Part shown: positions 18,640-27,538 of the stretch, in pieces
Layout: every line of letters starts with the position of its first letter
How positions within the stretch are numbered: position 1 is the stretch's first letter
Origin: Saccharofermentans sp.
GTDB lineage: Bacteria > Bacillota > Clostridia > Saccharofermentanales > Saccharofermentanaceae
DNA length: 64,000 bases
Assembly: GCA_024403855.1 (NCBI GenBank)
Contig: JAKSRC010000004.1
Span: 1-64,000 of the forward strand
Direction: 5' to 3'
The notes under the pieces: model-generated
The model's input: only the letters and a program-made list of their open reading frames with translations
What the model was told of the DNA's origin: nothing
Databases searched by the model: none
Program-made: the position numbers and the translations under genes

Positions 18640-19293
18640 ATGAATCTGATTATTTTGGGCGCACCGGGTTCCGGAAAAGGTACTTCAGCAACAGTTTTAA
18701 GAGAAACACATTCACTTACTCATATTTCCACAGGTGATTTGTTCAGATATAACATCAAGGAGAACACACCTTTAGGAATCGAAGCAAAGTCTTATATCGA
18801 CAAGGGTGCTCTCGTACCTGATGATGTAACAATCAGAATGGTTGAAGACCGCCTTAGCAATCCTGATTGCGCAAATGGATACATCCTCGACGGATTCCCC
18901 AGAAATATCGCTCAGGCAGAAGCTCTTGATGCAATGCTCGCAAAGAACGGCTCAAAGATCGATGCAGTTGTATATGTTAAGTGTGACGATGACGTCATCA
19001 TTGACAGAGTATCTTCTAGAAGAGTTTGCGAGAAGTGCGGTGCAAGCTTTAACGTAAAGTATATGCCTACAAAGGTTGAAGGTGTTTGTGATATCTGCGG
19101 TGGCAATGTCGTTCAGAGATCTGATGATAACCCGGAGACAGTCGCAAAGAGACTTGAAACATACAAGGTAAATACACAGCCCCTTATTGATTTCTATGCT
19201 GAAAGAGGAATTGTTGTTGAAGGCAACAACAATGTTGATTCTAAGACCTGCATCGAATCAATCGAAGCTGGATTTGAGAAACTTGGACTCTAA
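18640..19293 (+). CDS. adk: adenylate kinase
   Basis: Interconverts ATP, ADP and AMP. The P-loop GAPGSGKGT is at 7-15, STGDLFR binds AMP, and DGFPRN is at 84-89. The long-lid form is present, with a structural zinc site formed by Cys130, Cys133, Cys150 and Cys153, as usual in Gram-positive adenylate kinases. Length (217) is standard. It lies 12 bases after secY and 20 before map, the conserved secY-adk-map order. Confidence 0.97.
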   Translation: MNLIILGAPGSGKGTSATVLRETHSLTHISTGDLFRYNIKENTPLGIEAKSYIDKGALVPDDVTIRMVEDRLSNPDCANGYILDGFPRNIAQAEALDAMLAKNGSKIDAVVYVKCDDDVIIDRVSSRRVCEKCGASFNVKYMPTKVEGVCDICGGNVVQRSDDNPETVAKRLETYKVNTQPLIDFYAERGIVVEGNNNVDSKTCIESIEAGFEKLGL

Positions 19294-19313
19294 GTTAGAA
19301 AAAGGTATATAAA

Positions 19314-20084
19314 ATGGTAGAAATCCTTACTAATGAAGAATTTGAGAAGATGAAGGAAGCCGGAAAGATTCTCCAGCATGTTTTCAAGGCATGCAGAGAT
19401 GAGATCAAACCGGGCATTTCAACTCATGATGTTGACAAGCTTTGCTATGACATCATCAGAAGTCACGATGCTATCCCTTCATTTTTGAACTATGGTCAGC
19501 CTCCTTTTCCGGGAACGATCTGTGCTTCTGTAAATGATGAAGTCGTTCATGGCATTCCTAAGAAGAGCAGAATCCTCCAGGACGGTGACATCATTTCAGT
19601 AGACGTAGGAGCAATCCTTAATGGATATCAGTCCGATGCCTGCAGAACTTTCATGGTAGGCAATGTTGCTCCGGAAGTTCAGGATCTTGTAAAGCGTACA
19701 GAAAAGTCTTTCTGGATTGGACTTGAATATGCAAAAGTCGGAATGAGAACCGGCGATATCGGACATGCAATTCAGGAATACTGCGAAGGATTCGGATACG
19801 GAGTAGTAAGAGAACTTACAGGTCACGGCATTGGTACAACGATGCATCAGGATCCTGATGTTCCCAACTACGGAAGACCGGGTCATGGCTACAAGCTTAA
19901 GAAGGGTATGGCAATCTGCATTGAACCGATGATTACATTGGGAACCAGAGAGATTGAGCTCCTTGGCGATCGGTGGACAATCGTTACTGCTGACGGTAAG
20001 CCTGCGAGCCACTATGAAAATACAATATTAATAACGGATGAGGGTCCGTATTTAACAACCTATGATTATGAGGAGGGTTTTTAA
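19314..20084 (+). CDS. map: methionine aminopeptidase, type I
   Basis: Removes the initiator methionine from new proteins. The metal ligands are at expected positions: Asp97 (SVDVGA), Asp108 (SDACRTF), His171 (GHGIG), Glu204 (CIEPM) and Glu235 (ENTILIT), with His79 in the substrate pocket. The 256-residue length fits the class without N-terminal zinc extension. Its stop overlaps the infA start by one base (TAATG). Confidence 0.96.
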   Translation: MVEILTNEEFEKMKEAGKILQHVFKACRDEIKPGISTHDVDKLCYDIIRSHDAIPSFLNYGQPPFPGTICASVNDEVVHGIPKKSRILQDGDIISVDVGAILNGYQSDACRTFMVGNVAPEVQDLVKRTEKSFWIGLEYAKVGMRTGDIGHAIQEYCEGFGYGVVRELTGHGIGTTMHQDPDVPNYGRPGHGYKLKKGMAICIEPMITLGTREIELLGDRWTIVTADGKPASHYENTILITDEGPYLTTYDYEEGF

Positions 20085-20317
20085 TGGCGAAGGAAGATGT
20101 TATTGAAGTACTGGGAGTAGTTGATGAAGCATTGCCTAATGCAATGTTCAAGGTAAAGCTCGACAGCGGACACATTGTTCTTGCGCACTTGTCAGGAAAG
20201 CTTAGACAGAATTACATCAAGATTCTTCCGGGCGACAAAGTAACAATGGAAATCTCACCATACGACCTTTCACGTGGCAGAATTACCTGGAGAGGCGAGA
20301 AGAAGCCCAAGGCATAA
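20084..20317 (+). CDS. infA: translation initiation factor IF-1
   Basis: A 77-residue OB-fold protein that binds the ribosomal A site during initiation. The sequence [20 protein letters not shown] and [19 protein letters not shown] matches IF-1, with a slightly extended KKPKA tail. It is coupled to map by a one-base overlap and is followed directly by a strong terminator, so the secY transcript appears to end here. Confidence 0.95.
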   Translation: MAKEDVIEVLGVVDEALPNAMFKVKLDSGHIVLAHLSGKLRQNYIKILPGDKVTMEISPYDLSRGRITWRGEKKPKA

Positions 20318-20338
20318 GCCAAAATCAAGCTTTTTCAG

Positions 20339-20375
20339 GCACCCCGAAAAATTTCGGGGTGCTTTAAAATTTTTA
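20339..20375 (+). terminator. intrinsic terminator after infA
   Basis: GCACCCCGAAA (20339-20349) pairs perfectly with TTTCGGGGTGC (20352-20362); the innermost pairs probably open to form the loop. It is followed by TTTAAAATTTTTA. It separates the secY-infA unit from the rpmJ unit. Confidence 0.85.
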
Positions 20376-20403
20376 TTGAAAACTGTATCTATTCTGCTAT
20401 AAT
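20376..20403 (+). promoter_or_regulatory. strong promoter of the rpmJ-rpsM-rpoA operon
   Basis: TTGAAA (20376-20381) and TATAAT (20398-20403), spacer 16, with an extended -10 (TGC before TATAAT). The expected transcript begins near 20410 and immediately forms a short hairpin GCGCTC/GAGCGC (20414-20428). It lies directly downstream of the infA terminator. Confidence 0.75.
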
Positions 20404-20471
20404 AGTTCAGCATGCGCTCTAAGAGCGCCTGTATTTGTTGTGGAAAAATAACAGCAACAGGAGGTACTAAC

Positions 20472-20585
20472 ATGAAAGTACGACCGTCAGTTAAGCCGAT
20501 GTGCGAAAAGTGCAAGATCATTCGCAGAAACGGCAAAGTAATGGTCATTTGTTCCGACCCTAAGCACAAGCAGAGACAGGGTTAA
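20472..20585 (+). CDS. rpmJ: 50S ribosomal protein L36
   Basis: A 37-residue basic protein starting [19 protein letters not shown], the standard zinc-ribbon L36. The zinc ligands are the two cysteines of CEKC, the cysteine in VICSD and the histidine in PKHKQRQG, so this is the zinc-binding (C+) form. AGGAGG lies about seven bases before the ATG. It is the first gene after the promoter at 20376, with a 221-base gap before rpsM. Confidence 0.95.
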   Translation: MKVRPSVKPMCEKCKIIRRNGKVMVICSDPKHKQRQG

Positions 20586-20806
20586 GCAATTGACGGGTCT
20601 TCATATAGTGCGGAATTAGCCCCGTGCGCCAAAGACGAAGACCGTGGGAAAATAGCTCCTTCCCGCAAAGAACATTATAAGAAGAAAAAGTAATCATATT
20701 TACTCACCGTTACCGAGAGGGCGGCTGCTCCCTAACCCGGAGTTCCTTGACTTACGCGTGTCCAAATAGAGATTAATCCACTTTATCCAATACGGAGGTA
20801 CATTAA
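20586..20806 (+). ncRNA. candidate structured RNA element between rpmJ and rpsM
   Basis: An unusually long gap inside a ribosomal protein operon, with nested pairing. GGTCTTC (20596-20602) pairs perfectly with GAAGACC (20637-20643), and GTGGGAA (20644-20650) pairs with TTCCCGC (20660-20666) allowing one G-T. The final part carries the rpsM ribosome site GGAGG. It may be an autoregulatory leader for a ribosomal protein of the operon (S4, S13 or S11), but I cannot match it to a named leader class. The same stretch also stays open for 36 codons in frame after the rpmJ stop, which is probably chance. Confidence 0.45.
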
Positions 20807-21175
20807 ATGGCTCGTATAGCCGGCGTAGATTTACCGAATGATAAGAGAATTGAAATCGCTCTTACGTACATTTACGGAATCGGAAAAACAAGTGCTGATA
20901 GGATTATTGCTGATACAGGCATCAATCCTGATACACGTGTCAAGGATTTATCAGAAGATGAGGTCGCTAAGATTCGTGACCAGATCGAGAACAATTACAA
21001 GGTTGAGGGTGACCTTAAGAGAGAAATTCAGTCTAACATTAAGAGACTCACAGATATCGGTTGCCTTCGCGGACGTCGCCACAGACTGGGACTCCCTGTA
21101 AGAGGCCAGCGCACAAAGACTAATGCTCGTACCCGTAAGGGCCCTAAGCATACAGTTGCTGGTAAGAAGAAGTAA
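20807..21175 (+). CDS. rpsM: 30S ribosomal protein S13
   Basis: Head protein of the small subunit that contacts the P-site tRNA and the B1 bridge. The 122 residues begin [21 protein letters not shown] and contain the GIGKTSA helix-hairpin motif, [25 protein letters not shown] and a basic KKK tail, all standard. GGAGG lies before the ATG. It starts the conserved rpsM-rpsK-rpsD-rpoA-rplQ block. Confidence 0.97.
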   Translation: MARIAGVDLPNDKRIEIALTYIYGIGKTSADRIIADTGINPDTRVKDLSEDEVAKIRDQIENNYKVEGDLKREIQSNIKRLTDIGCLRGRRHRLGLPVRGQRTKTNARTRKGPKHTVAGKKK

Positions 21176-21191
21176 GGTGAGGTGAGTCAAA

Positions 21192-21584
21192 ATGGCAGCA
21201 AATAAGAAAAGCACAAGACCCAGAAGAAGTGAGCGTAAGAACGTTGTAGACGGTCAGGCTCATATTCATGCTACATTCAACAACACAATCGTTACAATTA
21301 CTGACAAGCAGGGAAATACAATTTCCTGGGCTTCTGCAGGTATGGACGCCAAGGGTTCACGTAAGGGCACTAGCTATGCAGCTCAGGTTGCTTCCGAGAA
21401 GGCTGCAAAGGCAGCTTGTGATCACGGCATGAAGACTGTTGATGTTTATGTTAAGGGACCTGGTTCCGGACGTGAGTCCGCAGTAAGAGCCCTTGAGACA
21501 GCAGGCCTCAGAGTCACAATGATCAAGGACGTAACACCGGTACCTCACAATGGTTGCCGCCCTCCCAAGCGTAGAAGAGTTTAA
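21192..21584 (+). CDS. rpsK: 30S ribosomal protein S11
   Basis: Platform protein near the decoding region and the Shine-Dalgarno helix. The 130 residues show [52 protein letters not shown] and the C-terminal [15 protein letters not shown], all diagnostic of S11. A GAGGTGAG ribosome site lies in the 16-base gap after rpsM. Confidence 0.97.
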   Translation: MAANKKSTRPRRSERKNVVDGQAHIHATFNNTIVTITDKQGNTISWASAGMDAKGSRKGTSYAAQVASEKAAKAACDHGMKTVDVYVKGPGSGRESAVRALETAGLRVTMIKDVTPVPHNGCRPPKRRRV

Positions 21585-21628
21585 TCTTCTCTTGGCAGAA
21601 TACTTAGATAGAAAAGAGGAATATAGCA

Positions 21629-22228
21629 ATGGCTAGAGATATGACACCTGTCCTTAAGAAGTGCAGAGCCCTCGGTATTGAGCCTGCTTTCTTGGGAGTA
21701 GAGAAGAAAGAATCCAAAAAGCACGGTGCATCCAGACCTCGTAAGATGAGCGAGTATGGTATGCAGCTTAAGGAAAAGCAGAAGGCAAAGTTTATTTACG
21801 GCGTTCTTGAGAAGCCTTTCAGAAACTATTTTGAAAAGGCTCAGAAGCTCAAGTATGGTACAGCCGGTGAAAACCTCATGATCCTTCTTGAGACAAGACT
21901 TGATAACGTTTTGTTCAGAATGGGCTTCGCTCGTACAAGAGATGAAGCTAGACAGATTGTTAGCCACAGAGGAGTAAAGGTTAACGGCAAGATCGTTAAT
22001 ATTCCTTCATATGCGGTTAAGGTTGGCGATGCTATCGAGATCAAGGAAGGCACAAAGACTTCCCAGAGATTCAAGGATATCATCGAAGTTACAGGTTCAA
22101 GAGCTACACCTGCATGGGTTGAAGCTGACAACGACAAGCTCTGCGGTAAGATTCTTGCAATCCCCACAAGAGATCAGATCGAAGTACCTGTTAACGAAGT
22201 TGCAATCGTCGAGTTGTATTCTAAGTAA
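21629..22228 (+). CDS. rpsD: 30S ribosomal protein S4
   Basis: Primary 16S-binding protein and, in many bacteria, the translational repressor of its operon. The 199-residue sequence has the S4 RNA-binding domain at about 88-155 (LLETRLDNVLFRMGFARTRDEARQIVSHRGVKVNG) only partly quoted by position here, preceded by the helical N-terminal domain. The N-terminal four-cysteine zinc site is missing, so it is the zinc-free form. A rpsD gene within the alpha operon makes it a plausible ligand for the structured RNA upstream of rpsM. Confidence 0.96.
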   Translation: MARDMTPVLKKCRALGIEPAFLGVEKKESKKHGASRPRKMSEYGMQLKEKQKAKFIYGVLEKPFRNYFEKAQKLKYGTAGENLMILLETRLDNVLFRMGFARTRDEARQIVSHRGVKVNGKIVNIPSYAVKVGDAIEIKEGTKTSQRFKDIIEVTGSRATPAWVEADNDKLCGKILAIPTRDQIEVPVNEVAIVELYSK

Positions 22229-22275
22229 TAACATCCGGATCGCTTAGATTTTAGAATAATTCAGGAGGAACAAAC

Positions 22276-23226
22276 ATGATGGAAATCAGCCAGCCGACAG
22301 TAAAGTGCGTTGAGACCAACGAGGATAAGTCCTACGGCAAATATACCATCGCCCCGCTCGAGCGCGGATTCGGCACAACACTCGGAAATTCTCTCCGTAG
22401 AGTGCTTTTGTCTTCGCTTTCAGGCGCGGCAGTAACATCTATCAAGATTGAAAAGATTAAGCATGAGTTCTCCACTGTTCCGGGTATTATCGAAGATATG
22501 ACCGAGATTATCCTTAATATCAAGGGTATCCGCGCAAAGCTTCATAACGAGTCCAACATTGTCAGCATCAGTGTCGCTAAGGGTAGAACCGGCGAGCTCA
22601 CAGCTGGTGACATTGTTCACGGACCCGAAGTAGAGATTATGAATCCTGATCACGTTATTGCTCACCTCAACGGTAGTGATGATGTCTTCATGGAGTTCAC
22701 CCTCAGCAAGGGCAGAGGATACAACACAGCAGAGCAGAATAAGCCCGCTAAGCAGGTTATCGGTGTAATCCCGATCGATTCCATCTTCACACCTGTTAAG
22801 AAGGCTAACTACAAGGTTGAGAACACACGTGTAGGCGCTAGAACAGACTATGACAGCCTTACACTCGAGGTATGGTCAGACGGCACAATTGATGTTGATG
22901 AGGCTCTCTCTTCAGCAGCAAATTGCTTGATCGAGCACCTCAAGTTCTTTACAGCTCTCGCTGATACGGATTCAGCTCCGAGCTTCAAGAACATCGAAGA
23001 GAGCGGTGAGCACGATTCAAAGCTTTCCGGTGTAATTGAGGACATGGATTTCTCAGTACGTACATACAACTGTCTCAAGAGAGCACAGATCAACACTGTT
23101 GGTGATCTCGTTGCTCGTTCTATGGACGAGATGATCAAGGTAAGAAACCTTGGTAAGAAGTCCTTAGAGGAAATCATCGAGAAACTTGAAGACATGGGTC
23201 TGCACTTGAGAGAAGCAGAAGATTAA
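22276..23226 (+). CDS. rpoA: DNA-directed RNA polymerase subunit alpha
   Basis: The dimerising N-terminal domain seeds RNA polymerase assembly (ERGFGTTLGNSLRRVLLSS, the conserved core), and the C-terminal domain contacts UP elements and activators (helix-hairpin-helix region VGDLVARSMDEMIKVRNLG). The 316-residue length is usual. The start is ATGATG at 22276; either methionine could be used, with AGGAGGA about seven bases upstream of the first. Confidence 0.97.
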   Translation: MMEISQPTVKCVETNEDKSYGKYTIAPLERGFGTTLGNSLRRVLLSSLSGAAVTSIKIEKIKHEFSTVPGIIEDMTEIILNIKGIRAKLHNESNIVSISVAKGRTGELTAGDIVHGPEVEIMNPDHVIAHLNGSDDVFMEFTLSKGRGYNTAEQNKPAKQVIGVIPIDSIFTPVKKANYKVENTRVGARTDYDSLTLEVWSDGTIDVDEALSSAANCLIEHLKFFTALADTDSAPSFKNIEESGEHDSKLSGVIEDMDFSVRTYNCLKRAQINTVGDLVARSMDEMIKVRNLGKKSLEEIIEKLEDMGLHLREAED

Positions 23227-23247
23227 GCTAATTGGAGGAATATATAA

Positions 23248-23769
23248 ATGCCTAACAGAAAATTCGGCCGTGCTTCAGATCAGCGCGCTGCTATTCTGAA
23301 GAATCAGGTCACATCATTGATTATAAACGGCAAGCTCGAGACAACCGTTGCAAGAGCTAAGGAGATCAGTGCTATCGTTGAGAAGCTCGTATCTTCTGCA
23401 GTTAAGGAGCAGGACAACTTCACAACAAAGGAAATCACAGTTTCTGCTGCTAAGCTCGACGGTAAGGGCAAGAAGGTCTTGAAGACAAAGACTTCTAAGA
23501 GCGGTGCTAAGTACGAAGTAGTTGATCGTGAAGTTAAGACAAAGACAGTTCAGGTCGACAATCCTTCACGTCTCGCTGCAAGAAAAGCTATGATTAAGTG
23601 GGTTAACAAGAGCCACGATGCAGAGGGCAACATCATCAACCCTGTAAACAAGGTTTTCGATGATATCGCACCTAGATATGCTGGCAGAAACGGTGGTTAC
23701 ACAAGAATCATCCGTTTGGGTGCTAGACGTGGTGACGGCGCTGAGATGGCTATCTTAGAGTTCGTGTAA
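23248..23769 (+). CDS. rplQ: 50S ribosomal protein L17, enlarged form
   Basis: The N-terminal [20 protein letters not shown] and the C-terminal [24 protein letters not shown] are typical of L17, which sits near the peptide exit region. The protein has 173 residues, whereas the common bacterial form has about 115-130. The extra 50 or so residues lie between about 52 and 107 and are Lys/Thr/Val-rich. The frame is continuous and the insertion has host-like codons, so it looks like a true insertion rather than a frameshift. A strong terminator follows. Confidence 0.95.
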   Translation: MPNRKFGRASDQRAAILKNQVTSLIINGKLETTVARAKEISAIVEKLVSSAVKEQDNFTTKEITVSAAKLDGKGKKVLKTKTSKSGAKYEVVDREVKTKTVQVDNPSRLAARKAMIKWVNKSHDAEGNIINPVNKVFDDIAPRYAGRNGGYTRIIRLGARRGDGAEMAILEFV

Positions 23770-23810
23770 TATTACACAAAAAAAGTCACATAATTAATTG
23801 TCAATCAGTC

Positions 23811-23845
23811 ACGGGGAAAGGTTTACATCTTTCCCCGTTCTCTTT
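23811..23845 (+). terminator. intrinsic terminator of the ribosomal operon
   Basis: ACGGGGAAAG (23811-23820) pairs perfectly with CTTTCCCCGT (23829-23838), loop of eight bases, followed by TCTCTTT. Confidence 0.85.
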
Positions 23846-23883
23846 ACAATGTTGTACGATACCAAAGAGTGGAGAAAACCTTT

Positions 23884-25689
23884 TTGAATAGTGATCCGAA
23901 CAAAATCATAATCGAAGATGTCTGCTTCTCTTATGAGAATGTAGATGAGAATTCTGGAAAAGCGCCAAGGCTTGCACTTGACGGCATTTCTGCAAGCATC
24001 GAAAAGGGTTCATATACCGCCATTCTTGGAAGCAACGGTTCCGGTAAATCCACACTTGCCAAAATAATAGATATTCTTGAAGTACCTGATAGCGGAAGAG
24101 TAGTAATTTTCGGAAAGGATACTTCTAACGATGAACTTTTCTGGCAGATCAGAGAACATTGCTGCTGCGTGTTCCAGAATCCTGATAACCAGATTGTCGG
24201 AACAATGGTTGAAGAAGATGTTGCTTTCGGACCTGAGAATTTGGGAATACCAAATCCTGAGTTGCGTGAGCTCGTCGACCAGGCATTGAAGGATGTCGGT
24301 CTATACGAATTAAAGGACAGAGAGACAACAGCTTTGTCCGGCGGTCAGAAGCAGAAGCTTGCTATTGCAGGTGCACTTGCAATGAAGCCCGATATACTGA
24401 TTCTTGATGAAGCTACGGCGATGCTTGATCCTACAAGCAGAGATGATTTCCTTTCAGTAGTCGAAAGAATGAGAGTCGAGAAGAACCTCACTCTCATCAC
24501 GATAACACACGACATGACCGAAGCATTAAGATGCGACAAGCTCATCATTATCAATAAGGGTAAAGTAGCTCTTGAGGGCACACCGGAAGAAATCTTCATG
24601 TCAGAAGATCTTTGGCAGTATGGCCTCAAAAGACCTGTAAAATTCAACTTTGCTTTTGAGATAGCAAAGCTTTGCGGATGCAAATTAACAAAAGAAGATT
24701 TAAAGAGTGATGAAGCTTTAACTGAGAGCCTCGTAAAGATGCTTAAGACACCCGGCCTGAAGGCTCCGGAAGCTCTCGTAAGCGATAAGGGTGATGAAGA
24801 AAATCGCGAGATAATCATGTCTGTCAAAGGTCTTTCTCACTCATACGATGGCAATAACACAAAGGCAATAGATAATATCAATCTTGATATCAGAAAAGGT
24901 GAGGTTCTTGGAATTGTAGGTGAGAGTGGCTGCGGTAAGACAACGCTTATCACTCATATGAACGCAATTGTAAGACCGCAGGAAGGCGAAGTCGTAATCC
25001 ACACCGATGATGGTGATCTGTTCTGCAGCAATAAGAAGGATACGATGAAGATCAGACAGAATGTCGGACTCGTTTTCCAGTATCCTGAATATCAGCTTTT
25101 CGAAGAGACTGTATACAAAGATATTTCCTACGGACTTAAGAAAATGAATGTCTCACAGGAAGAGCAGAAGGCTCTGATAAAGGAAGCTGCAGATAAAGTC
25201 GGCCTCACAGACAGAGAACTTGATGCTTCTCCTTTTGAATTGTCAGGCGGACAGAAGAGACGTGCTGCTATGGCAGGCGTTCTTGTTATGAAGCCGAAGA
25301 TCCTCGTTTTGGACGAGCCTGCATCAGGACTTGATCCGAGAGGCAGACAGGAGATGTTTGCAATAATCAAGGGTCTTAAAGAAAGTGGAACGACAATAAT
25401 CCTTGTATCGCACAACATGGACGAAGCGGCAGTAAATTGCGACCGCATTTGTCTAATTGATAATGGCAAAATTCAGGCGGTAGGAACGCCGAAAGAATTA
25501 TTTGCTATGGATCGCGCAGATGAACTTAATGTTCAGAGGCCCAGAATTACAAGGTTCTCAGCTGTTCTTAAAGAAAAGCTCGAAAAGGTTTTCACAGGCA
25601 TTGAATTCAATGAGATGGACTTCGTGCCTGAAAAGGAAGCTGAAGTTATCGTAAGAGCAGTAGTTAAGGCAGGTGGTTCGAATGAGTAA
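23884..25689 (+). CDS. ecfA: ECF transporter ATPase, EcfA1-EcfA2 fusion
   Basis: Energises a shared energy-coupling-factor module for vitamin or metal-ion uptake. Two complete ABC domains lie in one 601-residue chain. The first has Walker A GSNGSGKST (49-57), Q-loop FQNPDNQ, LSGGQ (151-155), Walker B ILILDE (171-176) and switch His209. The second has GESGCGKT (346-353), FQYPEYQLF, LSGGQ (453-457) and ILVLDE (473-478). The FQNPDNQ and FQYPEYQLF Q-loops fit EcfA1 and EcfA2, which are normally separate genes. The likely start is the TTG at 23884, nine bases after GGAG; a GTG at 23869 is an alternative without a good ribosome site. Overlaps ecfT by 8 bases. Confidence 0.9.
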   Translation: MNSDPNKIIIEDVCFSYENVDENSGKAPRLALDGISASIEKGSYTAILGSNGSGKSTLAKIIDILEVPDSGRVVIFGKDTSNDELFWQIREHCCCVFQNPDNQIVGTMVEEDVAFGPENLGIPNPELRELVDQALKDVGLYELKDRETTALSGGQKQKLAIAGALAMKPDILILDEATAMLDPTSRDDFLSVVERMRVEKNLTLITITHDMTEALRCDKLIIINKGKVALEGTPEEIFMSEDLWQYGLKRPVKFNFAFEIAKLCGCKLTKEDLKSDEALTESLVKMLKTPGLKAPEALVSDKGDEENREIIMSVKGLSHSYDGNNTKAIDNINLDIRKGEVLGIVGESGCGKTTLITHMNAIVRPQEGEVVIHTDDGDLFCSNKKDTMKIRQNVGLVFQYPEYQLFEETVYKDISYGLKKMNVSQEEQKALIKEAADKVGLTDRELDASPFELSGGQKRRAAMAGVLVMKPKILVLDEPASGLDPRGRQEMFAIIKGLKESGTTIILVSHNMDEAAVNCDRICLIDNGKIQAVGTPKELFAMDRADELNVQRPRITRFSAVLKEKLEKVFTGIEFNEMDFVPEKEAEVIVRAVVKAGGSNE

Positions 25690-26491
25690 AGAAATCAGCT
25701 TAGGCAGATACTATCCTGCGCATTCTTTCCTGCATGATACAGATCCGAGAGTAAAGACAATTCTTTACGCAGTTTATCTTGTTGCAATATTCATCATTAA
25801 TCAGCCAATTACAATTGGTGTTCTTGCAGGCGTAATTCTTCTGCAGTTGATTCTGGCTAAGATAACCCCGTCCATTCTCTGGTCGACAGTTAAGCCGATG
25901 TTGCCGCTGGCGCTATTTATCTTCGTAATTAACATATTCACCATAAGGCAGGGAGATGTTCTTTTCTCCTGGAAGATAATTACGATAACCGGTTACGGAA
26001 TCGAAAAAGCGGCCATAATGGCAGTAAGACTTGTATTCCTGATCATCTCAACCAGTGTGTTGCTGACATTGACTACAACGCCTGTAAAGATGAGTGATGC
26101 CTTAGAAAAACTTTTCGCGCCTCTTCAGGTAATAAAGGTTCCGGTACACGAGATGGCAATGATGATGTCCATTGCTTTAAGATTCATACCGACTCTTGCG
26201 GCAGAGACCGAAAAGATAATGAAGGCACAGCAGTCCAGAGGTGCTGATTACGATGCCGGAAACTTTATCAATAAAGTAAAAGGATACATTACGGTACTTA
26301 TCCCGTTATTCGTATCAAGCTTCAGAAGAGCTGACGAACTTGCGGTTGCCATGGATGCAAGATGCTATCGTGGCGGCAATGGCAGAACTAAGCTTAATCC
26401 GTTGAAACTGACATTAAGAGATGTTCTTTGCGGCATTATGTTTACTCTTCTGGCAGTGCTTATCGTCCTCATTGATTTCTCTTTGAGATAA
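25682..26491 (+). CDS. ecfT: ECF transporter transmembrane subunit EcfT
   Basis: Integral membrane scaffold that links the ATPases to exchangeable substrate-binding S components. The 269-residue protein has about five or six hydrophobic segments and two conserved arginine motifs in the coupling helices, at QQSRGADYDA and AVAMDARCY. It starts with an 8-base overlap (ATGAGTAA) with the fused ATPase gene. No S component is encoded nearby, as expected for a shared (group II) module located after the ribosomal operon. Confidence 0.93.
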   Translation: MSKEISLGRYYPAHSFLHDTDPRVKTILYAVYLVAIFIINQPITIGVLAGVILLQLILAKITPSILWSTVKPMLPLALFIFVINIFTIRQGDVLFSWKIITITGYGIEKAAIMAVRLVFLIISTSVLLTLTTTPVKMSDALEKLFAPLQVIKVPVHEMAMMMSIALRFIPTLAAETEKIMKAQQSRGADYDAGNFINKVKGYITVLIPLFVSSFRRADELAVAMDARCYRGGNGRTKLNPLKLTLRDVLCGIMFTLLAVLIVLIDFSLR

Positions 26492-26511
26492 ATAAAGCGC
26501 TGTGATAGAAT
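26483..26511 (+). promoter_or_regulatory. promoter of the glucokinase gene
   Basis: TTGAGA (26483-26488) and TAGAAT (26506-26511), spacer 17. The -35 box lies within the last codons of ecfT; the start codon of the next gene is at 26552. Confidence 0.55.
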
Positions 26512-26551
26512 TCAAAGAGCTGATTATTAATCGAAAGGTTGGATTTTTCGA

Positions 26552-27529
26552 ATGAGTTATTATTGCGGAATTGACTTGGGTGGTACAAACATCAAAGCCG
26601 GAATCGTAGACGAAGAAGGAAAGCTTCTTAACAAGTTGTCTATCAAGACAAGAGCTGAAAGAGCCATGGAAGAGATTATCCATGATATGGGTCAGCTTGC
26701 AGTAGACGCAATCAAGGATGCTGGTCTTGAGGTAAAGGACATCAGCTGTATCGGTATCGGTTCTCCCGGAACACCCGATAACGAAGAAGGTCTCCTCGTT
26801 TATTCAAGCAATCTTCCTTTCAATAAGGCTCCTATGAGAAAGCTCATCAGAGAAGTTATTGACCTTCCTGTATATATCGACAATGACGCTAACTGCGCAG
26901 CTATGGCTGAGGCAGTTGCCGGCGCAGCAAAAGGATCTAAGGATTCTGTAACAATCACTCTTGGTACAGGCGTTGGTGCAGGTGTCATCATTGACGGAAG
27001 AATTTATTCCGGATTCAACCAGGCTGGTTCTGAGTTCGGTCATACAGTACTCGTTTCCGGCGGTGTTCAGTGCGGATGCGGAAGAAAGGGATGCTTCGAG
27101 CAGTATGCATCAGCTTCAGCTCTTGCAAGAATGACAAAGGAAGCTGCAGAGGCAAATCCTGATTCAATCCTCAACGAGATGAAGGAAAAGGAAGGCGAAT
27201 GGAATGCTCGTATCGCATTCAATGCAATGCGTGCAGGTGATAAGGTTGCAGCAGAAGTTGTTGACAGCTACACATCTTATCTTGCTGATGGTCTTGCAAA
27301 TGCAATCAACACATTCATGCCTGAGATCCTCGTAGTAGGTGGCGGTGTTTGCGGTGAAGGCGATCCGCTCCTTATTCCTATGCGTGAGAAGACAATGTCA
27401 CGTCCTTACTTTGGACCTGGTGTTCCTAAGACTCGTGTTGAGCTCGCTCAGATGGGTAATGACGCCGGTATCGTAGGTGCTGCCATGATGGGTAAGTCCT
27501 GCGTAGATGACGGTAAGAACGGCAAGTAA
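26552..27529 (+). CDS. glk: ROK-family glucokinase
   Basis: Phosphorylates glucose to glucose-6-phosphate with ATP. Visible motifs are DLGGTNIKAG near residue 8, the catalytic Asp112 in YIDNDANCA, the phosphate loop LGTGVGAG, and the zinc site of ROK proteins from His164 with Cys174, Cys176 and Cys181 (CGCGRKGC). The 325-residue length is typical of Firmicutes glucokinase and there is no N-terminal DNA-binding domain, so it is not a ROK repressor. Glucose released by cellobiose phosphorylase is a natural substrate; other hexoses remain possible. Confidence 0.88.
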   Translation: MSYYCGIDLGGTNIKAGIVDEEGKLLNKLSIKTRAERAMEEIIHDMGQLAVDAIKDAGLEVKDISCIGIGSPGTPDNEEGLLVYSSNLPFNKAPMRKLIREVIDLPVYIDNDANCAAMAEAVAGAAKGSKDSVTITLGTGVGAGVIIDGRIYSGFNQAGSEFGHTVLVSGGVQCGCGRKGCFEQYASASALARMTKEAAEANPDSILNEMKEKEGEWNARIAFNAMRAGDKVAAEVVDSYTSYLADGLANAINTFMPEILVVGGGVCGEGDPLLIPMREKTMSRPYFGPGVPKTRVELAQMGNDAGIVGAAMMGKSCVDDGKNGK

Positions 27530-27538
27530 TTTTTGAGC

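Noticed and set aside
20586..20696. 36-codon in-frame extension after the rpmJ stop, ending in a Lys-rich tail
   Set aside because: No start codon or recoding signal is visible, L36 is complete at 37 residues, and the stretch is better explained as paired RNA.
23764..23777. GTGTAATATTACAC palindrome over the rplQ stop codon
   Set aside because: Perfect but AT-rich and without a T-run; the strong terminator at 23811 accounts for transcription ending.
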